A stretch of 64,000 nt of DNA. Origin: Rhodosporidiobolus odoratus (lineage: Eukaryota > Basidiomycota > Microbotryomycetes > Sporidiobolales > Sporidiobolaceae). Below the pieces are notes generated by a model that was given only the letters and a program-made list of their open reading frames with translations, ran no database searches and was not told the origin of the DNA. The DNA lies in contig JAOANU010000002.1 of assembly GCA_034387635.1 (NCBI GenBank), forward strand, positions 806,001-870,000, given 5' to 3'. The position numbers were made by a program, and so were the translations under genes. Shown one piece after another: positions 10,763 to 22,525 of the stretch (its first letter is position 1; every line of letters starts with the position of its first letter).

Positions 10763-11191
10763 GAAGAGGCATGATTCACGCAGCAAGTCGAATGTATGGC
10801 AGCTACGCTTCCTTCGAGGGAGACTGTTGCATTGGCATAGGGCTAACGACCAGCAATCGGTGCGCTTCTTCCTACCACATGGGCTCTCATTGCCGTTCTG
10901 ACCTATCCGGACATTCTTGCAGCGTACCACTTCCTTATTCAGTACGTGGATAGGGTGAACAGGTGCACAGCGGGCAGAGTGACTAGACGTCGATGGGACA
11001 GAAAGGTGTGGGAAGGAGAAAGGGCGTCGAGGTGTAGTCGGCGTGCCTCCTGCGGTACAGCTTCGGCACCGCGGGCCGGACAAACATGCTTGATTTTGTG
11101 GCGGTCAAGCCTGAAACCATCGCTAGCTTAGCCGCGTGCTGCCAGCCTGTCTTCGCTCCTTTGCTGCCTTGTCACGACTTTGCCTCACTCG
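10763..11191. other. Intergenic region
   Basis: 3' flank of the AlkB-like gene and 5' flank of the HVA22-like gene. An ATG at 11086 opens a 61-codon frame, but that frame does not join to the downstream domain. Nothing else is supported. Confidence 0.5.
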
Positions 11192-13759
11192 ATGATCGCC
11201 TGGCTGCTCAAGCTGCTGATACTCTTCCTGAACACAAGATCTACATTCAAGGCAATCCGTCCGACTGGTAGCGCTGGTCGCCGGGCTCGAGATCGAGGCG
11301 CCGCATCAAACACCTGTGGGACGAGGACGGACAGGACCCAGAGGAAGCAGCTCAAGGCAGAGTTGACCAACTGGACAGTATGGGTAAGCTCTACTGCCGT
11401 CAGTGCTTATGCCGTCAATGCTTATGCCGTCCCTCGAGGCTCCTTCGCCGTTTCGCTCAACTTACATTTCGCTGACTTCATTCGCATAGGTCTGCGTCTG
11501 CGTGCTAGAGAAGGTAGCAGATCGGACCGCGGGCTATGTCGTACCTCTCTACGGTACCATCAAATCCTGTGCGCTTGTCATGGTGCTGCTCTGGCGAGGA
11601 GCTGTACGTTTCTTCCTCTCTATCGCTCCAACATGGCCCCTCACACTTTCCTTGACCACGACAGGGCTCCCAGATCATCTTCGACAAGGTGATCAAGCCC
11701 CTACTACGTCCATACGAGCGGCCGCTAGACCTGGTCGGATTCGTCGCCAGCGAACTTCTCGACCTTTCCTTCGCGGCGTTGCTGTATCTGCCTCGCTGGG
11801 CTGCCAAAAAGTGGAACAGCAAAATAGAGCCGGATGTACGCTACATGCTCTTGATGGTCCCGGAGCAAGCTCACCTTCGCCTCACAGATTCCCGCTATCC
11901 TCCGTGGTCTGCGTCAACCACATCAACCCCAATTGGCGAGATCGCTCGCCGACTCCATCGAGCACGCCAAAGACCAGTCGGAGAAAGTCAATGCGAGGCT
12001 GTCGCAACCCGTCACAGTCAAGCTTCAACCGTTCCGTCCCCAACGCCTTTCTTCAGCCGTTCCTGCGACTATTCCACCTCCTGCCCGGCCGCCTTCAGCA
12101 GGTCTTCCACCTCCCCCCGTCGCCTCCTCTGCACCTTTCCGACCAGTCACTGTCGCCGCGCCTTCCCTCTCTCTACCTCGCTCTCGTCAAGCGCAACCGC
12201 CACCTCCGCCTGTGGCTAGCACTTCCCGCCTACCGATTCCTGCGACTCGGCCAGTACCCACCGCGCCATCCCAGCTCGCTCCCACTCCTTCGACTTCGCT
12301 TTACCCCTCCCTCGCTAGCGTATCTGCTCCTCTCCCTTCCAACGACCTTGTCTCGCAGGCTCTCTCAACGGCCGGTGGGGCTGCCTCCGCCTCCGCTTCG
12401 CAGACCACCCTGCGTAGCGCCACCGTACCTCGAGCGACTTTGAACACGTCGAAAGGAAGAGGCAAGGCAAAGGCGCGGGAGAGGGAGGATTCGACCGACA
12501 CGGACAAAGAGATCTCAAGACCGCCACCGAAGAGGACGAGGACAAGGTCATCCCGCGCAACGGCAGTCGAACCTGTCCGAGCGCCCTCACCGGAACCAGC
12601 TGAGCTAGCTGAGCTGGAAGAAGATGAAGTACAGGAAGCCTCCCCTCCGCAGTCCCTTTCGCCCCCACCTCGCAACCGTCAAGCTCACGCCCCTCCAGCT
12701 ACGCCAGCGCCTCCTGGTGCATTCTCCTTCCTCTCGCCTCAGCCTACACCTCAGCCTGTCAGTCTCGATACCACCGCTTCATCGCCGAGGGAAATGCAGC
12801 TCGATCAGCCAGAATCGGGTCAGGAAGCGTCCGTCGCCACGTCGCCACCGAACAAGTCCAACACTGCTCCTCCTCGTCGACGTACGAGACAGTCGCTCGC
12901 AGCGACGCTTGTGCGAGAAGAGGAGGACGTGACAGCCAACGACGTAGCCCGTACAACCCCTCGAAAGAAAACCGCCGTAGAGCAAGTCAAATCAACCGAA
13001 CAAGCGGCAACGCCGCGCCAAAAAGCCTTGGGAGCGATCGCACAGCTATCGAAGGATCTTCTGCTGGACGGGGAGGACGGAGATGGATTGGGGTTGAGCA
13101 GCCCGAAGAAGAGGGGATTGGGCGTGTTGGGCCGCAGCGCGGTCGGGAAGGGGTCGAGTAAGGGGGTTGGGAGGGATGTCGAGGCGGTCAAGCCGACAAG
13201 AAGGACACGGACGAGGAGCGCTGCGGAAGACGACGAGCAATATGCAGCCCCGGCGGAGGTGGAGCAGGAGAAGCCGTCGCCCAGGAAGAGGAAGGCGTCA
13301 GCCCCTCCGGCGGAAGACGTCGAGGATCGTCCAGGTGCAAAAAGCACGAAGCGTTCCGCCATTGCAACAAAAACATCAACGACGGCGCGGTCGAAGCTAG
13401 GCAGCAGCACCACGACCGCTAGCAAGACGACCACTCGGACCCGCACCGCTCGCACAACCACTTCTTCCGATGCCGCACCATCTTCCGTCCTTTCTCGGTC
13501 TCGATCTCGTCTAGCGACTTCTACCTCTACATCCGCCGCCCGTGCGCCCTCGCGTGCTCCTTCTCCCGCGGCTGGCGATGGCGAGGACGGTACCGAGATG
13601 GTTCGCTCGGTTCGGTCGAATGGCAATGGAAAGGCGCCCATGCGGAAGGCAAGGCGGGTCGTACTTGGCAGGGGAGGGGCGACGGTCGACGAGGATGGAG
13701 AAGTGGAAGAGGAGGGTGTGCAGCCGCCTGCGAGGCGACGGAGGGCGGCGAAAAAGTAG
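11192..13759 (+). CDS. TB2/DP1/HVA22 (REEP/Yop1) family protein with long basic tail
   Basis: Four exons: 11192-11383, 11490-11603, 11665-11835 and 11888-13759, giving 782 residues. Residues about 1-160 are the family domain: a hydrophobic N-terminus (MIAWLLKLLILFLNT), LTNWTVW, then YVVPLYGTIKSCALVMVLLW, then QIIFDKVIKPLLRPYE. Yop1/REEP proteins insert as hairpins and bend tubular ER membrane. The remaining ~600 residues are Ser/Pro/Arg/Lys-rich and look disordered, with several basic PRKR/PPKRTRTR clusters and an end at PPARRRRAAKK. The domain is of ordinary length; the tail is far longer than in yeast Yop1 (about 180 residues). Long tails occur in some fungal HVA22-domain proteins. The basic tail could bind microtubules or acidic partners; that is inference. 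Confidence 0.8.
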
Positions 13760-14439
13760 TAGGCACCGCGTTACATTCGAACATTTCCACATCGGTTCAT
13801 CCGCAAGCCCGAACTGCGGGCTTCGTGAACGCTGTCTGAGGTGGGTATAGTCGCGTCTCGAGCCGACGGCTGGACTACAAGATTATATCCGCGCTGTGTC
13901 CCTCGTCGTCCTTGTTCTCCGGTCTTTGCATTCGGCATGTAGGTAGAACAATCGTCCACTACATTGAGCTACTCTCGCTACTCCCTTGACCTCTCTGCAG
14001 CGCGAAGCTCCGTCTCTACGGCCAGCTTGACAGGCTGTCTCCGGCGGTCAGCACGAAAAGTGCATTGAGAAGGTCAAAGAGAAGGAGGTGAGGAGGAAAG
14101 AGACGGCGTTTCTTCGACAGGTTCTCCCGTATCATGCCGAGAGAGGGAGTGCCGTCGATCAGTAGGAGTCAAGCGCTAAGTCGAGTAGAGCGGCTCAGAC
14201 AGGGAAGAATGAAGGTGGACTGGCGGCACGTCTGAGATGGCTTTTGCTTCTCTGTCTGCTTCTTCCGCTGATTCTTGGCTTCGGAATGCTTCGAAGGCTC
14301 GTAGCGCGAGGGGCTACAGAAGGAGTATTACAATGGCCGGGAACGAACTAGTGCCTACAGGTGGAGTACAAACAGAAAAAAACGAGAAAAAGCTTAGTCG
14401 TGCAAGGTAGAGGTAATCAGCCTAGCGCGAGACCGAGGC
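13760..14439. other. Convergent intergenic region
   Basis: Space between the 3' ends of the HVA22-like gene and the PB1 gene. There is an A-rich stretch near 14375-14392. No protein or RNA gene is supported. Confidence 0.55.
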
Positions 14440-15522
14440 TCAGTGGCGGTGGTGACCGTGGCCGTGCTTCCCGCCTTCGTAGCCTTGGCCAGAGAAGAGT
14501 GGGTGATGGTCGAAAAACGACGTGAAGCCACCCTTGCCCGGACCGAAGGGAGGGTATCGGTGAGGCGGGCGGTGCTGGAAGCCGTGCTTGCCGTGCTCCA
14601 TTCCATGACCGCGACCGTGACCGTGACGGCCACAGCAAGATGTGAAAGGCATAGTCGGGTAGCTCGAGAAGGACTCGGAGCCGAGGAAGCCAGGAGGAGG
14701 CGGAGGCGGAGGGTAGTGACTCGGAGGAGGAGGAGGGTGGTGGTGGGAATGGTGAGGCGGAGGAGGAGGCGGGGCGAAGAAATCATGGTGGTGGGGGAAG
14801 CCACGACCATCTGCAGGTTCAAGAATAACATCAGTTGAGGTAGGATCAAAAGGCTAGAAAGAAGAGGAAAACGTACGCTTGTGGCCCTTCCTGCCGCCGC
14901 GGTGTTTGCGCTCGCCATGCGTATGCCTGCCCTCGTTCTCAGGAGACGGCTGCTTCTCGGTGACGGAGTCGGCATCCTCATCTGACGAGGAGGAAGAAGC
15001 CGAGTGCTCTTGCCTCATCTCCCACCTACCCGGACCCTTGACCCGCCTTCCCCTGCCGCCATGGTGACCGAACTTGCCGAAATGGCGATCGGGGTGGTGG
15101 TGGCGGAAGTGGTGCGGGTGAGGGGGCGGAGGCGGACCAAGGACATCGTGAACAATGTGACGAAGGTCATGCGCCAGGGTAAGGTCATGCTCCAGGGCTT
15201 TGCGGACCTTGTCAAGTAGCTCGACGGTCTCAGGCGAGCGAGTAGGAGGGCTGGCGGGCTCCTTGGTGGAGGTCACGACGATAAGGGAAAGGCTCGTTTC
15301 GCCGGCCGAAGTAGCAAACAGCTCGGTCAACTCTGCATCGCTAGAGACAGTGATCTCGTCTCCCTCCTCATCGCCGTAGGTGACAGCGGAAGGTGTGGCG
15401 GCGAGAGAGAAGCGCTGCTTGACTTGCGCAACGAAGTCGTCCCAGGTCGGAGCAGGCGAGGCTGGCAAGGTAAGAAGGCGAGTCTCCTCCCCGTGTGAGA
15501 GCTTGAGGTCGAGGTTGGCCAT
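14440..15522 (-). CDS. PB1-domain protein with His/Pro-rich C-terminus
   Basis: Two exons, 15522-14877 and 14810-14440, total 1017 nt (338 residues). Residues about 1-85 form a PB1 fold: a basic start (LDLKLSHGEETRLLTL), then WDDFVAQVKQRFSL, and the acidic OPCA loop YGDEEGDEITVSSDAEL. It closes with LSLIVV. PB1 domains pair head-to-tail with other PB1 domains in signalling complexes. The rest is unusual: HPHHFRHHHPDRHFGKFGHH near residue 140, a Ser/Glu-rich stretch, then Pro/His blocks and a Cys-Cys pair (TSCCGRHGHGRGHG). The protein ends GHGHHRH. The His-rich parts could bind Zn, Cu or Ni; that is inference from composition. No ZZ or kinase domain is fused. The partner is unknown. Confidence 0.75.
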
Positions 15523-16021
15523 TCTGAGCGTAGGGCTGGTGAGTTAAGAAGTGAAAAAGAGATTGAGGGAGACGGATCTTTTGCTTCGAGTCACTTCCGC
15601 CCGCAGTGCAGCTGCGAAAGGTGGCAACAAAAACTGCGCACGCGAAGCCCAGGAAAAGGCGGTGTGACTGCGGCCCAAGGGTGTAAGCAGCCGGCGCACA
15701 CACCGGACACGGTGGGAGGAAGCTCGAGGGAAGACGCGGCCTCGCTCGGCCGGCAGCAGATTTCCTTGCGTAATTCAAGGGCGCACTTCTCACAATGGCC
15801 CGCTATAGGGTGCTCACGCCTAGTACGAGGAGAACAGGCATTACAGATATCGGAGATAAGTACGGCAAGTCGCATTCGCCTGTTCGTAAGGGGAAAAGCC
15901 AGAGGGCCGCGGGGGGGCAGAAGAACAAACATGGCATTCCCGCTGCAGTTGTGAGATAAAAGCCAGCTCCTTGAACTCTGTATACAGGGCGAGCTCGTAA
16001 TCTATACCGACGAGACATCAA
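15523..16021. other. Intergenic region upstream of the PB1 gene
   Basis: Upstream region of the PB1 gene and downstream region of the PalI-like gene. No homologous protein or RNA was seen. A G run lies near 15911-15917. Confidence 0.5.
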
Positions 16022-17192
16022 CTACCACTGTTGCACCCGGTCCGAGCGACGGTCGCTGAAGCAGGCGAAAAAGGTGGCAAACGACGCGATAAAAAGAAGG
16101 ATCAAGGCGGCGACAGTGCTGCGAAGCAAGATGCTATTTCAGCAGAGGAACGGACCGAAGACTGTAAGGGACTGACCACCAAATGCCAGCGCCGTAGTCA
16201 GCAGAGACGCTCGAGAGGTCGTCCGCCTTTTTCGCAAGGATGCTGAAGATGACGGCGTCGATGATGACGAGAACTGGCGAAACGCAGTCCGTCAGCATAT
16301 GATGTTCACAAGCGACGCCATGCGTCGGGCAGAAGATGGTCGCGGACAGCCACATGTCACGCGGACGGAAACGAGAAAAAGAAAACGGAACCCACCGAGA
16401 GTGAGCAGCCAGGTGAATGCAGCGACAAGCGCCGCGGATATGAAGCCGAAGCGGTAGCTGGCGGCAAGCACCAAGACGGCGATAAAGGCAAGACCTGCGA
16501 GAGCCGTACAAGGAGGCGGTCAGCAAAGTCAAACAAGGTATTGCACGCCGAGCCTGCAGAGGGCACCACGAGAAGAACGCTCCCAAATGGCGATGGAGAA
16601 ATGGCGGAGGCACGCACCGCAGCATATGGAATGCAGGACCAAGCCGCTCGTGACGTCGTTCACGGCATCGGTAATGCGACAACTTCCGGGCAGCGACTGC
16701 GCAATGAACTAGTCGCGTCGTACCCAACGCCCGTTTCGGTACACCGGTCATTCGCGCTGAGGAGCGACAAGCTTGTTCAGGATAATGGCGATGTACGAGG
16801 AGCGAAAAGAGGGAGGTGAAACGGAGAGAAAAAAGCCGTACTCGTTGCGCACCAAACATCCTCCTAGAGCGCCGAGCGTGATCTTGTAGTCGTCTGTGAG
16901 CGAGCTTTTGATCTGTGAAGGGAAGAGGCGGCGAAAAGGGCGCGAGAAAAAGGCTAAGTTCAACTGGACAAAACATGACCTTCTCATGAGCAAAAGAGGG
17001 CGTACCGTCAACAGCGAGATGTCGTGCACGATAGGCGAGGTGATGGTGTGACTAGGAGCAAAATACTCGCTGTGAAGAGAAGGAAGGTGCCCTGAACAGG
17101 TGGTGTGGAGGTTAGCTCGTAACGCCTAGCAGGCTCGAAAAGAAGCGAGGATGGCCGAAACACCCGGCGTGGTGGAAGCCCAGGAAGCCCAT
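16022..17192 (-). pseudogene. Rim9/PalI (SUR7 family) membrane protein, reading frame broken
   Basis: Exons that can be read: 17192-17164, a 17091/17069-17006 exon, 16912-16842, 16756-16618, 16494-16396, 16273-16180 and 16118-16022. Family blocks are clear: FHHAG, TFLLFTASILLLV (TM1), SPIVHDISLLT and CTETGVGYDATS. Next come LVLHSICCGLAFIAVLVLAA (TM2), FISAALVAAFTWLLTL (TM3), VLVIIDAVIFSILAKKADD, SADYGAGIW and a last helix, ALILLFIASFATFFACF. Rim9/PalI acts at the plasma membrane in ambient-pH signalling upstream of Rim101/PacC. The frame does not hold. TM1 lies in a different frame from SPIVHD in the same exon, and VGYDATS and IAQSLPG in one exon are offset by one base. Either the gene carries indels or the sequence has errors; I cannot tell which. 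The start at 17192 is a best guess. Confidence 0.6.
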
Positions 17193-17738
17193 GTAGTGTA
17201 TCTTGAGCGAGTGAGGACTGTGAGCACCTCATACTGGGGGAAAAGGCGGTAGGTCAGAGCGAATTGACCTGCTGAGGAAATCAGCGAAATCAGCGACGAT
17301 GCTTTTCCTCCCAATCATCCGTCTAGGGGCGGGCAAGCGCACCTTGATCTCTGCCGCAAGTGCGCGTGCTGTTTGACAGGAACTAAGGCCGAGAAAGGGG
17401 TGGGAAGTCCAGAAAGAGCGATTTCTGCATGACGAGGGAAAGACAGGAGACAACTGAGGCAGCACGCGTCAAACGCTCCCCCAAGGCTACGAGACGACGA
17501 TGCTCTTCGTGCCTTCGCATAGGGAGCGGAGACTGTCTCCAGACGAAGCAATGCCAGCCGACCGTTCTCGATTCTTAGTGCGCTCTGTGGAGGGAATGCC
17601 CTAGGTACAGGTGCGCTATGTTGCAGTGCGGGGTGAACAGCTGAATAGAACGAAAAGTGGAAGAGACAGATGTAGCAGCGAAATCGTATGCAAGGCGACG
17701 AGAGAGGTCTATGGCGAGGACGGAACGAGGAGAAGGGT
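17193..17738. other. Intergenic region
   Basis: Between the PalI-like start and the Arb1 stop. A pyrimidine-rich acceptor-like site on the minus strand near 17228-17235 suggests the PalI-like gene may have a 5' UTR intron here. No other gene is supported. Confidence 0.4.
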
Positions 17739-20216
17739 TTAAACGTTGGCCATCTTGCCTGCTTGCTTCCTGTTTACTCGACACAGCGTAGTCAGCATGA
17801 CAAGCAGAGACCAAGGAGGCAGGACACGCACGAGACAAGGCGAGCACGCTCGATCTGAGCCTGCGAGTTTTTGGAGAGGATGCTCTTGTACTGCTTGATT
17901 CCGATCTCGGCCTGCACGACAGAAAACGATCAGCGTAACTACAGAGGAAGTAACGAGGGAGGACGCATACCTTGGACAAGTCGGTGATTTGTCGGTCCTT
18001 GACCTCCCACAGCTGCTCAGCGACTTGCGAGATGAGACGGAAGTCGTGGGAGACGATAACGACACCACCGGTAAACTCCTTGATGGCGCGGGCGAGGGCA
18101 TCGATAGAACCCATATCCTGCGTGGAAAGGAGATTAGCTTGCGTGAAGAACCAGAAAGAGGAGCACAACGCACCAAGTGGTTAGTCGGCTCGTCGAGGAG
18201 CAGGATGTCCGGCCGTTCGAGAGCCAGGGTCGCGAAGACGACACGGTTACGGAGACCGTCCGACAGCTGGCTAATAGGCGAAGTCTGGTGGGAACCCGAG
18301 ATACCGAAGCGACCGATGCAAGAGCGCCAGTACTGCATGTCCTTGTCAGGGAACTTGCTCTTGAATCGACTCTCGAAGTAATCCAACGGCGACTTGTCAT
18401 ACGGGAGCTGGTCGGCTGAGTGTTGCGAGTACTTGGCGAGCTTGACGGCGGGGTGACGGTTGACGCTTCCGCGGATAGGCTGGAGGGCGCCGGTGATAAG
18501 GTTGAGAAGGGTCGACTTTCCGGTACCATTCTGACCGACAATGGCGATACGGGAGTCCATGCTATAAGCGCAAGTCGAGTCAGCTTCCGCAGCTTACACA
18601 TGTCACGGGATGGTACATACTCGATACCGAAGTCGAGGTCCTTGTACAAGGCGTTTTTGATTTCGCCGTCGTAAGAGAAGGTGACCTCGTTGAAGGCGAT
18701 GATGGGAGGAGGCAGCTTGTTGACATCCTCAAAGTTAAAGTGCAAGTCCTTCGGCTTCATAGGGGGCTTGATGAAACCGGCCGCCTCCATCTTGTCGATA
18801 ATCTTCTGCTTCGACTTGGCCTGCTTGACCAAGTTGGCGTAGGTACCAGCGGAAGCGATGAAGCTGCGAGCATGTAAAGGTCAGTGGGGCTAACGACGAG
18901 ACGAGAAGGCAGAGGGACATACTCCTTGATGTGCTTGATCTCGTCCTGCTGCTTCTGGTACGCCTTCATCAAGTTGGTCTCGTTCTCGGTTTTGGTACGG
19001 ACGTAAGTCGAGTAGTTACCACCGTAGGTGAGGAACTTGCGGTCAAGGGTGAGGTCGAGGATGTTGGTGCAGACAGAGTCCATAAAGTCCTGGGAGTGGG
19101 AGGTGAGGACGAGAATGTGGTTGTAGGTGGCGAGGTAGGCTTCGAGCCACACGACGGCTTCCAGGTCCAAGTGATTGGTCGGCTCGTCGAGGAGAAGAAG
19201 GTGAGGGCGGATGGTGAGGGCCTTGGCGAGGGAGACACGCATCCTCCATCCACCAGACATGTCCTTGGTCGCCTTGCGCATCATCTCTGGGCCGAAACCG
19301 AGACCGGCAAGAATGGCACCGGCCTTGGACTCAAAAGTAGAGGGGTCCAGCGCCTCGAGCTCCTCGTACTTGGCCTCGAGCGCGAGCTCGTCGATCGTGT
19401 CGGCAACCGACATCTCCTCAATGAGCGCCTCAAGGCGAGCAGCCTTGTCCTTCGCAGACTGCACGATGAAGTCGAGGGCAGTCATGTCGGAAGGCTCGGC
19501 CTCACCACGGACGAGGTAGATCTGCAGGGCAGTAAGGAGTAAGAATACGAATGAAAAGGGACGAGGCGAAGCTGGGCATACGTCGATATGGCCAGGGATC
19601 TCGACATCCCGGTTGGCCATGGATTCGAGGAAAGTGGTCTGGAATAGGCGGCAAAATCAGAGAAAGTAGAAACAGAGGGAATGCGAGAAAAAGACGACTT
19701 ACCTTGCCCGAACCGTTCTCGCCGAGAAGACCGTAGCTATCAACGGCGGATTCAGGATCAGCACAAGCTTGTTGACTCGAAGAGCCGGACATTTGGCGTA
19801 CCGCTGGCCGTAGTTGAGTGAGAAGTCAGCGTTCTCGATGAGAAGGCGACCGTGGAAAGAAAGCGAGTAAGACTCGATGTGGATGTCACGGCCGTTGGGG
19901 TCGGACGAGAGGACACCACCACCGGAGCGGTCAGTGGCGAGCTTGAGCTTTGCCATCTCGCTGAGGTTGTCGGTGGACCCATTGGCGGACGAGGTGAGGG
20001 GGGTGGATGCCTTTGAGCCAGTCTTGCTCGACTTGCTCGAGACGGACTCGCCCTTGGCTGCAGCCTTGGCAGCCTGTGTGTGTATAGAGCGTTAGCCTGG
20101 GCCTCCCCGCGAGTGCATGCGGACGGTAGAGGAGCGTAAAGGAGGGACGAAGTGGAAGAGAGAGGCCTCACCTTGTCAGCGAGCCTCTTTGCCTTTGATG
20201 CAGAGATGGGTGCCAT
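17739..20216 (-). CDS. ARB1: ABC-F ATPase Arb1 (ribosome biogenesis)
   Basis: Ten exons: 20216-20172, 20073-19802, 19736-19703, 19638-19582, 19521-18923, 18863-18621, 18561-18174, 18117-17971, 17911-17832 and 17769-17739. They total 1896 nt (631 residues; budding-yeast Arb1 is 610). Both ATPase cassettes are intact. Cassette 1 has Walker A GENGSGKTTF, signature [15 protein letters not shown] and Walker [13 protein letters not shown]. Cassette 2 has [11 protein letters not shown], signature [16 protein letters not shown] and [12 protein letters not shown], with the switch His in [10 protein letters not shown]. There are no membrane segments, as expected for ABC-F proteins. A Lys/Ala-rich N-terminus ([17 protein letters not shown]) is typical of the group. 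Arb1 shuttles between nucleus and cytoplasm and is needed for 40S and 60S maturation. The last coding exon is only 31 nt. Confidence 0.93.
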
Positions 20217-20555
20217 GGTAGCTGTGTTTGAATCGGCAGTACAAGCAGGTGTAGCTACTTTACAAGCAGCGAGACGAGCGAGTGTTGTAACTCAAGTCGT
20301 CGTTTCTGAGTCGCCCCTCGCCCAGAGAGAGCTCGGCCCAATAATCTTCTCTCGTTATCAACAAGCAGCTGGCTGATGGTCTATACTACCTGTCCGCACC
20401 TCTTTGCTAGTCCTACCCGTACGTTCACTCGTTCGAATCCCTCCGTGGCGCGTCCTCTCCCTCGTCCCGGTTCTCGCTTTCCCCCACAGCACCTGGTCTT
20501 GCGTTCACCGCTCGATTGGTGTTGCATCGCTGACGGCGTGACCGACAGGACTGCT
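20217..20555. promoter_or_regulatory. 5' flank of ARB1
   Basis: Upstream region of ARB1 (minus strand). No ORF with homology is present. A TTCGAATC box near 20433 resembles a tRNA T-loop but has no tRNA around it. Confidence 0.4.
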
Positions 20556-21912
20556 ATGATCATCGTCCAGCCCACTACGGAACTGCCTGTCGAGGTGGAG
20601 CAGGTGGCGACCCCGCGTTCATGCAGCGAGACGTTATCAGCAGGCGAACCGCTGCCAGCAGAAGCCAAGCCCGCCACCCTCGACTCTGAGTTACCACGAG
20701 AGCCTGTCTGGGAATTAGCAGACGGAAACGCTGCCAAAGATGGCAATGCCTTACACCACGCCGACTCGCTTCTCCCGCTCCAGCCTACTCGCCCAACGAT
20801 GCATGATGCGGATCATCGCCTTCAGCGTGGCCGGCACAAGCCCCAGCACACTGTAGCGGACCCTTTTGAGCGCAGCCTTGATGGCCAAGCACTGAAGAGC
20901 CTCCAGGCAGGAGACTTCGTGTAAGGAAGTCTTCATTACGAACCAAGGCGCTGCCAATAGGTGTCTGCAGGTTAGTCCTTACTCTCCCGGACAGAGAGGA
21001 GCCTTTCTCCTCGCTCGCTTAGGCGCTAGCTTGCCGGATTTCGCTCTTCCTCCGCTTCATTCTTCCCTTTCTCCTCGCACCTTTTGGGCTCGATTGCCCT
21101 AATCCTGCCGATTGGCGCTTCTTTCTTTCCTTCCTCATGTCATCTCGATGACGCTTGTGGTCATAATTCAATACAGAGCGAGTTGATCGCCCGGTACCCT
21201 TGCCGGCGGTTCGAGGTGGATGGCCAATATGGGCAGGTTGACGCCGGTGTGACCGAGCAGATCTTGCACAAGCTGCATGGAGTGACGCGCATACGCATCG
21301 GCTTCGTTCGAAAGCTGAGCGCTGCGCGCCCGTATCTTCACGTTGGCGAATCTCTCAGATGAGCCTTTTCTTGCCGTGTTGCCATCTCGGGATTTTGGAC
21401 TGATCGCGTTCCTACTTATTTGCAGGTCACAAGGAGCTTGTATTCCTCTGCAAGATGTTCGTTCTCCGCTTATTGCCCCCTGTGCTCGCTCCAATTGACC
21501 TTGGCATCCGCCAATATAGCCTCGTTGACCCCACAGTGATCACTGTGCCCTTCCAGCTCACGCAATTATTCTCACCCTCGGCGGCTCCGACTTGCTAATC
21601 GCCTTTATGCAGAACCTGCTGGCAACCTCCGTATCTACACTTCGAACCCTCGTGCTCACCCTGCAAGCGCATCAGTCCATGTCCCTTCGAGACGAGATCC
21701 TGCGGTACGTCCCCTCCCTCGGTGCTCTCGAGACCGTCACTGACTGGACTCGCAGTGGAGAAGACACGACGGCGCTTTTATTTCAGAAACTTCCGCCCGG
21801 GGTGAGCGCCCTCGAAGTGGGATTCCAGGAGAAGCACTGCATCCTGGCACTCGCTCGGGGGCTTGTCCTTCCCGCATTGCCTCTCATGAAGAAAATCCGG
21901 TTCATGTACTGA
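20556..21912 (+). pseudogene. Possible LRR/F-box-like gene remnant
   Basis: Low-confidence region. An open stretch begins with ATG at 20556 (MIIVQPTTELPVEVEQ) and reaches a GTAAGG donor at 20921. A stretch from 21174 (ELIARYPCRRFEVDGQYGQ) and another from 21610 to a stop at 21912 read like leucine-rich repeats of fungal F-box proteins (LLATSVSTLRTLVLTLQ, then LRYVPSLGALETV and LPPGVSALEVGF). These parts do not join into one frame with plausible splice sites; each model tried hit a stop. It may be a decayed gene, or a real gene whose exons I could not resolve. No clear F-box motif was found, and no function is claimed. Confidence 0.3.
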
Positions 21913-22525
21913 ACGGAGGGGGACTTTGCTGATTCGGCAGAAGGGCAGTCGTTTCTCGCCGCCACGGCGGAAAGGGGATTTTGGTCGAATCTGGCTTCGA
22001 CAAGCAGGACCTGCGGGAAGAGGTGCGTGGTACCCGATCGTCTCCTCAGTCCCTTCAGCCTCAGCGGCCCCTTCAGGCGGTCTTCCCGTCGCCGCTGCCT
22101 TGGTAGTCTGCTGACTCGCTCCTCTCACCCCGCCCGCATCTCTTGTCCGGTCTGACGCACTCAAGGCCTGGTACTAGGCGCCTCTTCCCTTGCACATGCG
22201 AAGTGGCTCTTCATCCTTTGTCAGCGGGAGTAGCAGAGGCGAGGTTGAGAAGGTCCCTGTGAGGACGGACAGGTCTGGCTATCTAACCTCGAGTTCCCGA
22301 TCCTGCCGTACTTCGTGCTCGTTGCGCCGCCGTCCGTATGGCCTGGCGTGCAGGCCGGCGAGGAATGAGTGCGAAAGACGGGACGGAGAAAGCGTCCGCG
22401 GAATGTCCGGAGGTTCTCTGTTCCTCCTTGTCGTCCTGCCAGCGTCGCTGTCGTCGTGACTGTACACAAAACACCACCTGCTCAGCTGTTAGCGACCCGA
22501 CCCAAACCACCAGCAATTCCTCCTA
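21913..22525. other. Intergenic region
   Basis: No supported gene. Several GC-rich shadow frames exist on both strands, without recognisable domains. Confidence 0.45.

Noticed and set aside
11086..11271. ATG-initiated 61-codon ORF upstream of the HVA22-like gene
   Set aside because: It is out of frame with the domain and ends without a useful donor; the ATG at 11192 joins correctly.
11399..11428. Two 15-nt tandem units inside an HVA22-like intron
   Set aside because: The copies differ by one base and lie within an intron; most likely chance duplication.
20425..20450. TTCGAATC box resembling a tRNA T-loop
   Set aside because: The flanking bases do not form a T-stem, and no D-arm, anticodon arm or acceptor stem is present upstream.
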